From: a virus
IMG/VR virus record: IMGVR_UViG_3300034375_006907
Span: 1 to 23,470 of that record
DNA length: 23,470 nt
Reading direction: 5' to 3' (one strand)
The stretch's first letter is position 1. Each line of letters begins with the position of its first letter. Positions 13,784 through 19,841 of the stretch are shown here, one piece after another. A program made the translations under genes and the position numbers. The notes under the pieces were generated by a model. The model was given only the letters and a program-made list of their open reading frames with translations. It did no database searches and had not been told where the DNA came from.

Positions 13784-13793
13784 CTAGTTTGCC
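13784..13793 (-). promoter_or_regulatory. Late motif before the 826-aa fibre gene
   Basis: GGCAAACTAG on the minus strand in the context CTATCGGCAAACTAGCC; A of CTA is 20 nt from the ATG at 13765. It stands back to back with the plus-strand motif at 13808, separated by 14 bp of AT-rich DNA. Confidence 0.6.
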
Positions 13794-13807
13794 GATAGGT
13801 AATATAT

Positions 13808-13817
13808 GGCAGTCTAG
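13808..13817 (+). promoter_or_regulatory. Late motif before the 46-aa membrane protein gene
   Basis: GGCAGTCTAG on the plus strand in the context ATATGGCAGTCTAGAC; A of CTA is 13 nt from the ATG at 13829. It forms a divergent pair with the motif at 13793-13784. Confidence 0.6.
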
Positions 13818-13828
13818 ACTATTCCATC

Positions 13829-13969
13829 ATGGAAACAACTGTTATCATCGGCCTTGTGCTGTTCATCGCTTCCGAGATCATGCCTTACCTGCCGATCAAG
13901 TCGAATGGCCTGATTCAGGCTATCCTCGAGGCGCTGATGACCGTCTTCCCGAAGCCTGAAAAGAAGTGA
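13829..13969 (+). CDS. 46-aa small membrane protein
   Basis: A short frame encodes METTVIIGLVLFIASEIMPY followed by about 26 residues ending FPKPEKK. Residues 4-20 form a single hydrophobic helix; the tail is basic. Similar tiny one-helix proteins are, from memory, common in cyanophages, with no known function; a role in lysis or virion membrane contact is possible. The start is supported by the late motif 13 nt upstream and the end by a terminator about 20 nt downstream. It opens a four-gene plus-strand island within the late minus-strand region. Confidence 0.7.
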   Translation: METTVIIGLVLFIASEIMPYLPIKSNGLIQAILEALMTVFPKPEKK

Positions 13970-13981
13970 TCACCTAGCCAA

Positions 13982-13991
13982 GGAAGACTAA
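13982..13991 (+). promoter_or_regulatory. Late motif fused to a terminator before the 100-aa gene
   Basis: GGAAGACTAA on the plus strand; its last two bases are the first two of the terminator stem that follows. A of CTA is 24 nt from the ATG at 14014. Confidence 0.6.
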
Positions 13992-14013
13992 GGGGCTTTC
14001 GGGCCCCTTTTTT
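13990..14013 (+). terminator. Intrinsic terminator abutting the next ATG
   Basis: Stem AAGGGGC/GCCCCTT (13990-13996 with 14003-14009), loop TTTCGG, U-tract of six T (14008-14013). The next base is the A of the ATG at 14014. It ends the 46-aa gene transcript. Confidence 0.85.
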
Positions 14014-14316
14014 ATGTCTACTTGCTTCACCTTTCAGGGATTTGTCGTCGAGATCATCCGCATCCTCTGGGACCACGGCGTGTATCAGGACAACAAGTGG
14101 CTGAACATGGTACATGACAACTGGTTCAACTTCTGGGTGGACTACAAGACCTGTCTGACGATGCAGGACGTTGACCGCCAGATCGAAGAGCTTTTGGAAC
14201 CCTCTGGAGTCGACGAGCCGATCTTCACGGAAACCCTTGAAGGCGAGACACCGCTCGGCGGCGAGATGAGACTCTCAGCGCCCTGGAATGAAACTGACGA
14301 CGAAGCAAGCATGTGA
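14014..14316 (+). CDS. Hypothetical protein (100 aa)
   Basis: The 100-aa product begins MSTCFTFQGFVVEIIRILWD. It has an aromatic-rich helical first half (GVYQDNKWLNMVHDNWFNFW) and an acidic second half ending NETDDEASM. No family is recognised, though similar proteins occur, from memory, in cyanophages. The ATG immediately follows a terminator U-tract (TTTTTTATG) and there is no Shine-Dalgarno. It overlaps the next gene by 29 bp in another frame, suggesting coupled translation. Confidence 0.7.
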   Translation: MSTCFTFQGFVVEIIRILWDHGVYQDNKWLNMVHDNWFNFWVDYKTCLTMQDVDRQIEELLEPSGVDEPIFTETLEGETPLGGEMRLSAPWNETDDEASM

Positions 14317-14476
14317 CCTCCTCTTCTGTGGGAAGAGCAACGTGCCCAACGCCGCCAAGCAATGCGGCTTGGCTACTGAGACAATGTTTGAGGTATTCAG
14401 TACCTACGCAAAAGAGATCCCCGTATCCGAGGACGCCTGGCGCGGCGACGTGGATCTAGCCTGGCCCTGGGCGTGA
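14288..14476 (+). CDS. Hypothetical protein (62 aa)
   Basis: The 62-aa product starts MKLTTKQACDLLFCGKSNVP and contains a helix-turn-helix-like middle (NAAKQCGLATETMFEVFSTY, about 21-40), then an acidic/Trp-rich end (DAWRGDVDLAWPWA). Small proteins with this pattern occur in cyanophages, from memory, without known function. It overlaps the end of the preceding gene by 29 bp. Its TGA stop overlaps the extended -10 promoter of the next gene. Confidence 0.7.
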   Translation: MKLTTKQACDLLFCGKSNVPNAAKQCGLATETMFEVFSTYAKEIPVSEDAWRGDVDLAWPWA

Positions 14477-14482
14477 TATAAT
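14474..14482 (+). promoter_or_regulatory. Extended -10 promoter, possibly leaderless
   Basis: TGATATAAT (14474-14482) is a perfect TATAAT with an extended TG. It ends 6 bp before the ATG at 14489, the same spacing as before the HNH gene, so transcription would begin at about the start codon. No -35 is visible. Confidence 0.45.
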
Positions 14483-14488
14483 GTAGCC

Positions 14489-14731
14489 ATGGCAAAGTAC
14501 AAGACTGACATCCGCGACGAGTTGCGCCACGTTGCCAACTTCGGTTTTATCGGATCCTATCTGTGTCTGGAGAGAGGGCACCTCATCGCCGGAGCCCTCT
14601 TCACCATCGTAGCAGAATCACTTCTTTTTCCGTCGGCCCTTAAGCACCGTAGCTGGTCGACCCTTCTTGTAGGAGGCATTTTTCTTTGCCTTGCGCTTGC
14701 TACGCTTTCCCGCAGTCTGCTGGGCGGTTGA
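14489..14731 (+). CDS. Small membrane protein, possible holin
   Basis: The 80-aa product begins MAKYKTDIRDELRHVANFGF. It has hydrophobic segments at about 18-26, 31-48 (LIAGALFTIVAESLLFPS) and 57-77 (STLLVGGIFLCLALATL), so two membrane helices are likely, with a short charged N terminus. Length and topology would suit a holin partner for the lysin, but there is no specific motif. A cyanophage family of similar proteins is known to me only by appearance. It ends the plus-strand island, 14 bp from the stop of the opposing gene. I see no clear terminator between them. Confidence 0.7.
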   Translation: MAKYKTDIRDELRHVANFGFIGSYLCLERGHLIAGALFTIVAESLLFPSALKHRSWSTLLVGGIFLCLALATLSRSLLGG

Positions 14732-14745
14732 GAGGGGCAAAGGCA

Positions 14746-15048
14746 TCACCACTTCTCCCGATTGGCCCAGTAGGCTGCAGACATCTTACCTTTAGCAATG
14801 TTCTTAGCGTGACGAGCCTTGAAGCTGTCGCGCTTTTTCTTCATGGCAGAAGATTCGCCCTTCTTGGGCTTGCCAGCGGTCTTGGCTCCCTGTTCGCCAA
14901 AGCGGATCAGCTTAGTCTTGCCACCTTCCTTGGCCAGCACAACGTGGCTCTTGGTGGGGTGGCCAGGCGTGCGCTTTGGCTTGTTGTAGCCAGACAGACC
15001 GTTCTTGGTCAGGCGTGGATCTTTCTTGGACGGTTTCTTGGGGGCCAT
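14746..15048 (-). CDS. DUF6321-like small basic protein
   Basis: The 100-aa product is lysine-rich: MAPKKPSKKDPRLTKNGLSG, then YNKPKRTPGHPTKSHVVLAK, RFGEQGAKTAGKPKKGESSA and a C terminus FKARHAKNIAKGKMSAAYW. This matches my memory of the DUF6321 family, widespread in cyanophages and other phages and without known function. The charge suggests binding to DNA or RNA in the virion or cell. Its ATG overlaps the stop of the upstream 54-aa gene (TAATG), so the two are translationally coupled within a run of small basic genes. Confidence 0.8.
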   Translation of the reverse strand: MAPKKPSKKDPRLTKNGLSGYNKPKRTPGHPTKSHVVLAKEGGKTKLIRFGEQGAKTAGKPKKGESSAMKKKRDSFKARHAKNIAKGKMSAAYWANREKW

Positions 15049-15212
15049 TACTTTTTACCTCGGCGAGCTTTTGCTTTAGCGGCAGCCTCACGGCGAGCCT
15101 TGTTCCACTGCTTAGCAGATGGAGCACCCTTCTGACCTGGCTTGCGTGGTTTTTTGCCAGCAGCCTTGCGCTTGCGGATGTTATCAAATAGGTTGGGCTT
15201 TTTAGATGCCAT
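15048..15212 (-). CDS. 54-aa lysine/arginine-rich protein
   Basis: A short frame begins MASKKPNLFDNIRKRKAAGK and ends AAAKAKARRGKK. About 40 percent of its residues are Lys or Arg. The start has an in-frame ATG two bases after the stop of the upstream gene, and its TAA overlaps the ATG of the DUF6321-like gene. No family is recognised. The composition resembles other DNA-binding or virion-packaged basic peptides of phages; function is unknown. Confidence 0.7.
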   Translation of the reverse strand: MASKKPNLFDNIRKRKAAGKKPRKPGQKGAPSAKQWNKARREAAAKAKARRGKK

Positions 15213-15214
15213 GA

Positions 15215-15400
15215 TTACTGCATGGGTGAGGGTGCTAGCAGTGCCAGCAGGACCGTAACGTAGGTTTCCGCAGCTTGCTGGAAGTCCTGAGCAGCTGAGT
15301 CGCTGTTATCCTTGAAGCCAAGGAATGCCAGGTGGGATGTCAGGAGGAGGGCCAGCAGGGCTGGTACCCACTTCCCTTTATTTCTTGGTTGATTTGCCAT
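15215..15400 (-). CDS. Small membrane protein, possible holin
   Basis: The 61-aa product begins MANQPRNKGKWVPALLALLL. A hydrophobic helix spans about 12-29 and a second hydrophobic stretch (TYVTVLLALLAP) lies near 46-57. A positively charged N terminus with two hydrophobic helices is compatible with a small holin, but no diagnostic motif is present. Its start lies 23 bp inside the end of the upstream basic-protein gene, and its stop is two bases before the next ATG. Confidence 0.65.
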   Translation of the reverse strand: MANQPRNKGKWVPALLALLLTSHLAFLGFKDNSDSAAQDFQQAAETYVTVLLALLAPSPMQ

Positions 15401-15641
15401 TAGAACCGTTCCTTGCTCTGTTTTTAGAGGCAGACTCTCTGACTAATCGACCAGATTTAGTGTGGCTCATGTCACCACCACCTTTACTCATGATGCCACG
15501 CTTGCGACGGGCCTTGGCCAGATCAGCGCGGTACTTGCGGCGCTTAGCGGTAGAGTGGTATCTAGTGTTATAGGCATTCTTCTTCTTCCGAGCTTCAGGG
15601 TTGCTGGCGTAATAACGTGCTGACTTCGATTTGGCTGCCAT
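15378..15641 (-). CDS. Small basic protein of cyanophage type
   Basis: The 87-aa product starts MAAKSKSARYYASNPEARKK, continues with NTRYHSTAKRRKYRADLAKA and RRKRGIMSKGGGDMSHTKSG, and ends KNRARNGSNGKSTKK. It is strongly basic and, from memory, closely follows a family common in cyanophages with conserved 'SARYYA.NP.ARKKK' and 'SHTKxG...SKNR' motifs. Function is unknown; nucleic-acid binding is plausible. It lies just after the coiled-coil membrane protein gene and overlaps the next gene. Confidence 0.78.
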   Translation of the reverse strand: MAAKSKSARYYASNPEARKKKNAYNTRYHSTAKRRKYRADLAKARRKRGIMSKGGGDMSHTKSGRLVRESASKNRARNGSNGKSTKK

Positions 15642-15643
15642 GA

Positions 15644-15982
15644 TCAGAGTCCGTAGGGGTTGTTGCGGTGGTCTTGGCGGAGCTTGCTTACCTCCTGCCT
15701 TAGCCCCCTTGTTTCATTGGCCTGCTCTCCGACGTGGTAGTCGACGCGATCAGACACGTATTTCACGGCTGCCTTCATCTCGGCCAGCGTATCAAACAGT
15801 CTGTCCATATATAACTCAAAATCCTTCTTGGTCAGGTACTCCTCCGCCATCTTGAGTTCTACTCGGTCAACCTGGTCAGCCGCTTGTCGGGCGGCCAGCA
15901 AGGCGTCTTCAGCTCTTTTCCACGTAAAACCACCCCACCCTACGGCGGCCGACACTAAAATACCAACTAAGTACTCGGGCAT
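15644..15982 (-). CDS. Membrane-anchored coiled-coil protein
   Basis: The 112-aa product has one N-terminal membrane helix (MPEYLVGILVSAAVGWGGFT). A long charged helix with heptad-like spacing follows (about 24-105; RVELKMAEEYLTKKDFELYM, then RGLRQEVSKLRQD). This topology is shared by small phage proteins linked to lysis or membrane anchoring (inner spanin or hemolysin-XhlA like), but there is no firm match. A late motif lies 22 nt upstream and overlaps the stop codon of the preceding gene. Confidence 0.7.
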   Translation of the reverse strand: MPEYLVGILVSAAVGWGGFTWKRAEDALLAARQAADQVDRVELKMAEEYLTKKDFELYMDRLFDTLAEMKAAVKYVSDRVDYHVGEQANETRGLRQEVSKLRQDHRNNPYGL

Positions 15983-16002
15983 AGGAATGGTATCATCCAG
16001 TT

Positions 16003-16012
16003 TTAGTCTGCC
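16003..16012 (-). promoter_or_regulatory. Late motif before the coiled-coil membrane protein gene
   Basis: GGCAGACTAA on the minus strand; the TAA is also the stop codon of the 81-aa gene. A of CTA is 22 nt from the ATG at 15982. Confidence 0.55.
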
Positions 16013-16248
16013 ATATCGTAATGCGTTCCAGGATGCTCGTGGTCGAACAGCGCGGACGGGTTGGTAAATAAAAGTTCAAGATGCAAGCGGTGGTGGGGGC
16101 TACTACTGCATAAAAGAAACATAAAGAATGCCACGCCCATGCAGAAGTTCGTCACGGCAAACAGGGCCAGGCTGATCCTGACATGCCGCTTAGTCCTTGG
16201 GTAGGTGACGCAAGCGGGTGCTGCTAATGGGCGATCGCACTTACTCAT
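16003..16248 (-). CDS. Small single-pass membrane protein
   Basis: The 81-aa product has a basic N terminus (MSKCDRPLAAPACVTYPRTK), one hydrophobic helix at about 25-46 (ISLALFAVTNFCMGVAFFMF) and a His-rich tail (HHRLHLELLF, DHEHPGTHYD). I recognise no family. Its ATG overlaps the upstream stop (ATGA), so it is coupled to the preceding gene. The histidine-rich tail might bind metal, but this is speculative. Confidence 0.6.
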   Translation of the reverse strand: MSKCDRPLAAPACVTYPRTKRHVRISLALFAVTNFCMGVAFFMFLLCSSSPHHRLHLELLFTNPSALFDHEHPGTHYDMAD

Positions 16249-16430
16249 AGGTCTGAACCGTCTTTGTTCTTCTGCCCAGGCTCGTAGCCTTTGCCGTCAA
16301 GCCCGGTGACAGGCTCGTCAATGTCCCGCTCGACCTGCTTGCTGGGGAAGCCAGCGTTAGCATCGGCGTCAATGTTGACCCCGTCGATATAACGGGGTCC
16401 AGAGCTGTACTCCACATAGAAGTCGGACAT
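16245..16430 (-). CDS. 61-aa hypothetical protein
   Basis: I choose the ATG at 16430 (MSDFYVEYSSGPRYIDGVNI), because it overlaps the stop codon of the upstream gene as TGATG; an in-frame ATG at 16457 would lie inside that gene. The product is acidic and Gly/Asp-rich (VNIDADANAGFPSKQVERDI, then TGLDGKGYEPGQKNKDGSDL) and probably poorly structured. No family is recognised. It sits in a tightly overlapping group with the genes on either side. Confidence 0.65.
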   Translation of the reverse strand: MSDFYVEYSSGPRYIDGVNIDADANAGFPSKQVERDIDEPVTGLDGKGYEPGQKNKDGSDL

Positions 16431-16783
16431 CAGACTTGCTCCTGGATCTCCTTGCAAGCTGCGAGGATTTCAGCTTTAGGCAAAGCATTCTTGAGGTCGT
16501 GACCACGCTCCATGGCGTAGTCAAGCAGCTCAGCCTTGGTCATGTCCTCGAGGTTCTCCTCTTCGACTTCCAGCTTGGTTTCCATCTCGAAGGCATCGGC
16601 GCCAGCCTCGACAACCACTTCGGGCACGGGCTTGGCTTCATGGGCCTTGATCTTCTGGGGCTTCTCTGCACCTTCCTGTACATAGCCACGAGCAATCAGC
16701 TCACGAGCCTGGATGGTGTAATACGCAGCCTTACGCTTGTCGCCCTTGACGAAGTACGTCGGCATTTTCTCAAGGTGTGCCAT
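16430..16783 (-). CDS. Hypothetical protein with C-terminal HeH/SAP-like motif
   Basis: The 117-aa product begins MAHLEKMPTYFVKGDKRKAA with YYTIQARELIARGYVQEGAE, a short helical N-terminal unit. After a Pro/Glu-rich linker (about 40-75) the C terminus (LEDMTKAELLDYAMERGHDL, then ALPKAEILAACKEI, about 77-113) has the helix-extended-loop-helix pattern of HeH/SAP domains, which often bind DNA or occur in phage structural proteins. The ATG follows directly on a terminator U-tract, and a late motif fused with that terminator is 26 nt upstream. Likely a virion-associated accessory protein. Confidence 0.7.
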   Translation of the reverse strand: MAHLEKMPTYFVKGDKRKAAYYTIQARELIARGYVQEGAEKPQKIKAHEAKPVPEVVVEAGADAFEMETKLEVEEENLEDMTKAELLDYAMERGHDLKNALPKAEILAACKEIQEQV

Positions 16784-16784
16784 G

Positions 16785-16809
16785 AAAAAAGGGGTCGTGT
16801 TGACCCCTT
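16785..16809 (-). terminator. Intrinsic terminator abutting the next ATG, fused with late motif
   Basis: Stem AAGGGGTC/GACCCCTT (16809-16802 with 16796-16789), 5-nt loop, six T residues (16790-16785), then C and the ATG at 16783. It ends transcripts of the 972-aa gene. Confidence 0.85.
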
Positions 16810-16817
16810 AGACTACC
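16808..16817 (-). promoter_or_regulatory. Late motif before the HeH-domain protein gene
   Basis: GGTAGTCTAA on the minus strand in the context TAATCGGTAGTCTAAGG. Its last two bases are the first bases of the terminator stem. A of CTA is 26 nt from the ATG. Confidence 0.6.
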
Positions 16818-16833
16818 GATTAGTGGGTATGTA

Positions 16834-19752
16834 TCAGCGAGGGAACTTTTTGAGGTGATCCTCCAGTTCTCCTTGCATGTGCTGGGTCAGCTCCAGCTCG
16901 CCGGAAACGGCGACAGGCGCAACACCTGGTCCGGTAAAGGTCAGGTCCAGCGGGTGGCTGCCAGAGATGAACTGGTTCACCAGGTTGCTGGGGTTGGCAA
17001 CGCCAGCGGCTGCCAGGTCATACTGCAGGGTGGTTGCAGTTGCCACAGGAGCGGTGAAGGTGTAGGAACCGTCCTGGTTACCACCGCCTGCCACTGTAAA
17101 GCCAGTGGTGGTGTAAGCAAAGGCGCTGGTGTGGTGAGTGCCGTCGAAGTACAGCGTCATAGTGGTGTCGCTGATGCTAAAGCGCTCAATACCGAGAACG
17201 GTAGAGAAGGCGCTAGAGGGATCGATGGCGGCGGACTCGGAGCCAGCATAGGTGCCGTCGTAAACAAGGGTCTGAGCGGTGCTGGTGGGAGCCGCGGCCA
17301 GAAGCTCGTTGACCTCCTCGAGTGTTACCTCGACAGAGCCAGCGCGTGAAGCGACCAGAGCGTCGGCGAACAGGCCCATCTTCTGCTGAATCTGCTCAAC
17401 GGTAAGGTCAAGGCTGTGGAAGTAACCACGAGCATCTTCCTCGGCGTGAGCTAGCTGAAGAGCGTCCATCGCAATCACGGGACGCATTGCAGCAACACGC
17501 TCGCCCAGGGTTGCGCCGGTGAAGTCCTGGAAGGCGCGGACGTAGCGAGCAGCAGAAGCCTCGGCATCGGTCAGCTCGATGTTGTACCCGACACCAGAAG
17601 CCTGAGTATCAGAGTACAGCCAGTAGCCGCCACCCGAGGACAGGATGGTTGCCTCAACACGGCTAGGAGCCGCGTCGCTCATGTAGTAGTGAGCGCCAGA
17701 GGCAGTAGGTGCGGTACCGCCCTGAATGTTAGAGCCAGATCCGGTAGGCTGATCCAGGATACGACCGGTTTGACCGTACTGGTGGAAGTACAGATCAACG
17801 CCCGAGGCGGGAACGACCTCGGTACGAACGTGGTAGTGTCCGTCGATGAAGATCTCGATGCGATAGTCGTCTGCAACACGGAAGGTGATAGGCAGCTCGC
17901 CCGCATTGCCGGTGTAGCCGATACCAGTAGAGTTGCGGCGATCAGCCAGATTGTATCCGTAGGTGGTGCCACCGAAGTAGGGCTCCATGTAGGACATCTG
18001 GAACTCGATCAGAGCGTAGTCAGCGGGATCGCTAACCATCCAGGAGACGCCGCTGCTGGGCTGACCTGCAACCTTCCAGGAAAGGGCAGAGTTGTCAGTG
18101 CCAGGAACCAGACCAAAGAAACCGTAACGGTAGAAGGCGCTGGTGTTGTTGGAGCACTGGAAAGTGACTTCGTCACCAGGAGTCTTCAGGGTAGCGAATT
18201 TAACCTGGCGGGACAGGATGTCGCTAGTGCCACCAGTGGACTGCAGCTTGCCGTCAGGAGTGTTGATCCAGTTGCCTTCGGGATAAGCGTTCTCGAAGCC
18301 GTAGCCAGATCCATCAATGGAGCTGTAAACGTACTGGTAGGGATAGTCGTTAACGGCAGCGGTAGGAGCCACGGCCTCGGTCCCGGTCTTGACCCAGGTA
18401 CCACCTTCGACGTCCCAGACGTACATCTTGTCTTCGACGGTCTCGATCAGCCACTCATCGAGGTGACCGGTCGCGGGGAAGTTGGCGCTGCCAGCAAAAG
18501 CACCACGGTAGTAGGTAGTGTAGGCAGGAGGCTGGGCGGGGTTGGCCACATACTGGATGGTGCGAACCTTGCCACCGAAGGCAATGCCAGACTCGCGAAG
18601 CACGAACTCCTCTTGACCCTCGGGTAGACCCGAAGAAGAAGAGATGGCCATCAGCCACAACGCCTCGTTGGCGCCCTGAGGACCAGCAGAAGAGAAGGAC
18701 TCAATGCTGAGAGTCGTGGTCGCAGCGGTCGGATACTTGCCCTGCAGAGTTGCCAGGCGAGCAGCGTTGAAGTTGGAGGTGACCAGGATGTGGAGGCCAG
18801 AGCTCAGCTTGTTGCCGAAGCTTCCACCAGGACCATAGGTCAGGCGAGAGCGATACCAGGATGCGTCGCTGCCGTCGTTCTGACGAGCGGTGTACAGAGC
18901 CAGGTACGGCCAGGAGGTAGTGTTGCGGGCATCGACCACCATGTAGAAGCCGCCCTCTTCGTCGACGGTTGCCGACTGGAAAGCGCCCAGGGTGTCGGTG
19001 TCTTCGCCGCCACTGTAGAAGTACCAGTTGATCTTACGACCAGGCTCGTTCCTGTAGTACCAGCCAGAGGTCCCACTGGGATCGGCGGTAGCGTGCTCGC
19101 CGTCGGCGAAGACGTTGGCGTCCGAGGTGGTCAGGATCTGACGGCCAGTGAAGGTAGAACCCACAGCGGCTGCGATCTTGCTGTCGACACTGGAGATGGT
19201 GTCGTAGGGACTCAGGTCAAGTGCGGTCCACTCGCCGTCGCGGCGAATGTAGTCAGCGCCAGAGGGAGCATCAACGATTGACTCGGGTTGACCGATGTAT
19301 CGAGGGCCGCCAGCCTTGAGGGTGAAGTGAATCCAGTTATCGAGGTCGTCGTACTGGCCGTTGTCAGCTTCGCCAGTCAGCAGGAGGAGGGTTGCCTTGT
19401 CCGTTCCAGAGGCAAGATTGTCTACTTCGGTATAACCGGCTGCTGCTAGTTTTTCGAGACCAACGTTCGTGTCAAAGCCCGCAACAGTGCCATGACCGAC
19501 GACATAGAGATGGATTTTGCTGTAAACGCGCTGGCGCCCGTCGGCCAGGTTGTCCACATACTGCTCAACTTCGTCGCCAAAGATAAGGTCGTAGCCGTCG
19601 GTTGCGCGGGGCTTGGTCGCGTTGTTCTTGAGGGTCGCGACCTCATAGATATGTTCAACAAGAGGCAGGTCCGTTACTCGGTTGCGAGACCTAAAGAAGT
19701 CTGCAACGTCGGCGGGCTGGCCTTGCTGAATGCCGTAAATACGGTCAGCCAT
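16834..19752 (-). CDS. Large virion structural protein (972 aa)
   Basis: The 972-aa product begins MADRIYGIQQGQPADVADFF. It has many beta-strand and Gly/Ser/Thr-rich stretches typical of fibres, decoration or adhesin proteins, and phrases such as YIRRDGEWTALDLSPYDTIS (near 170-190) used as fibre linkers. Residues about 730-860 are more helical (QLAHAEEDARGYFHSLDLTV). The C-terminal 120 residues form a probable beta domain (TLVYDGTYAGSESAAIDPSS onward), ending in a helical tail. I recognise no specific family. Codons are strongly G/C-ended as in the capsid gene, suggesting high expression. It sits in the head-gene cluster after the two decoration-like proteins, with a late motif and a Shine-Dalgarno AAGGA upstream, so it may be a head fibre or a main tail protein. 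Confidence 0.7.
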   Translation of the reverse strand: MADRIYGIQQGQPADVADFFRSRNRVTDLPLVEHIYEVATLKNNATKPRATDGYDLIFGDEVEQYVDNLADGRQRVYSKIHLYVVGHGTVAGFDTNVGLEKLAAAGYTEVDNLASGTDKATLLLLTGEADNGQYDDLDNWIHFTLKAGGPRYIGQPESIVDAPSGADYIRRDGEWTALDLSPYDTISSVDSKIAAAVGSTFTGRQILTTSDANVFADGEHATADPSGTSGWYYRNEPGRKINWYFYSGGEDTDTLGAFQSATVDEEGGFYMVVDARNTTSWPYLALYTARQNDGSDASWYRSRLTYGPGGSFGNKLSSGLHILVTSNFNAARLATLQGKYPTAATTTLSIESFSSAGPQGANEALWLMAISSSSGLPEGQEEFVLRESGIAFGGKVRTIQYVANPAQPPAYTTYYRGAFAGSANFPATGHLDEWLIETVEDKMYVWDVEGGTWVKTGTEAVAPTAAVNDYPYQYVYSSIDGSGYGFENAYPEGNWINTPDGKLQSTGGTSDILSRQVKFATLKTPGDEVTFQCSNNTSAFYRYGFFGLVPGTDNSALSWKVAGQPSSGVSWMVSDPADYALIEFQMSYMEPYFGGTTYGYNLADRRNSTGIGYTGNAGELPITFRVADDYRIEIFIDGHYHVRTEVVPASGVDLYFHQYGQTGRILDQPTGSGSNIQGGTAPTASGAHYYMSDAAPSRVEATILSSGGGYWLYSDTQASGVGYNIELTDAEASAARYVRAFQDFTGATLGERVAAMRPVIAMDALQLAHAEEDARGYFHSLDLTVEQIQQKMGLFADALVASRAGSVEVTLEEVNELLAAAPTSTAQTLVYDGTYAGSESAAIDPSSAFSTVLGIERFSISDTTMTLYFDGTHHTSAFAYTTTGFTVAGGGNQDGSYTFTAPVATATTLQYDLAAAGVANPSNLVNQFISGSHPLDLTFTGPGVAPVAVSGELELTQHMQGELEDHLKKFPR

Positions 19753-19758
19753 GGAATG

Positions 19759-19776
19759 TTCCTTGCAAGGGTACCT
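19759..19776 (-). repeat. 18-bp leader repeat, copy 2 (with 6575-6592)
   Basis: TTCCTTGCAAGGGTACCT on the plus strand, identical to 6575-6592. On the coding strand it supplies the AAGGA ribosome-binding site 7 nt before the 972-aa gene's ATG. Confidence 0.8.
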
Positions 19777-19777
19777 C

Positions 19778-19787
19778 TTAGTCTTCC
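19778..19787 (-). promoter_or_regulatory. Late motif before the 972-aa virion gene
   Basis: GGAAGACTAA on the minus strand, 27 nt (A of CTA to A of ATG) from 19752. It begins 7 bp after the T-tract of the preceding terminator. Confidence 0.6.
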
Positions 19788-19793
19788 GCCATT

Positions 19794-19813
19794 AAAAAGC
19801 CCCTTGCGGGGCT
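19794..19813 (-). terminator. Intrinsic terminator after the 110-aa decoration gene
   Basis: Stem AGCCCC/GGGGCT (19813-19808 with 19803-19798), loop GCAA, five T residues (19798-19794). It is followed within a few bases by a late motif. Confidence 0.85.
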
Positions 19814-19841
19814 CTTGAGTATTTAGTTGGGTCTAATGAGA

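Noticed and set aside
16245-16457. The longer start at 16457 for the 61-aa protein
   Set aside because: That ATG lies inside the upstream gene. The ATG at 16430 overlaps the upstream stop as TGATG, a standard coupled start.
17689-18627. A 312-codon plus-strand open frame inside the 972-aa gene
   Set aside because: It is antisense to a well-supported long gene with strong codon bias, which creates long antisense frames. There is no promoter, ribosome-binding site or recognisable domain.
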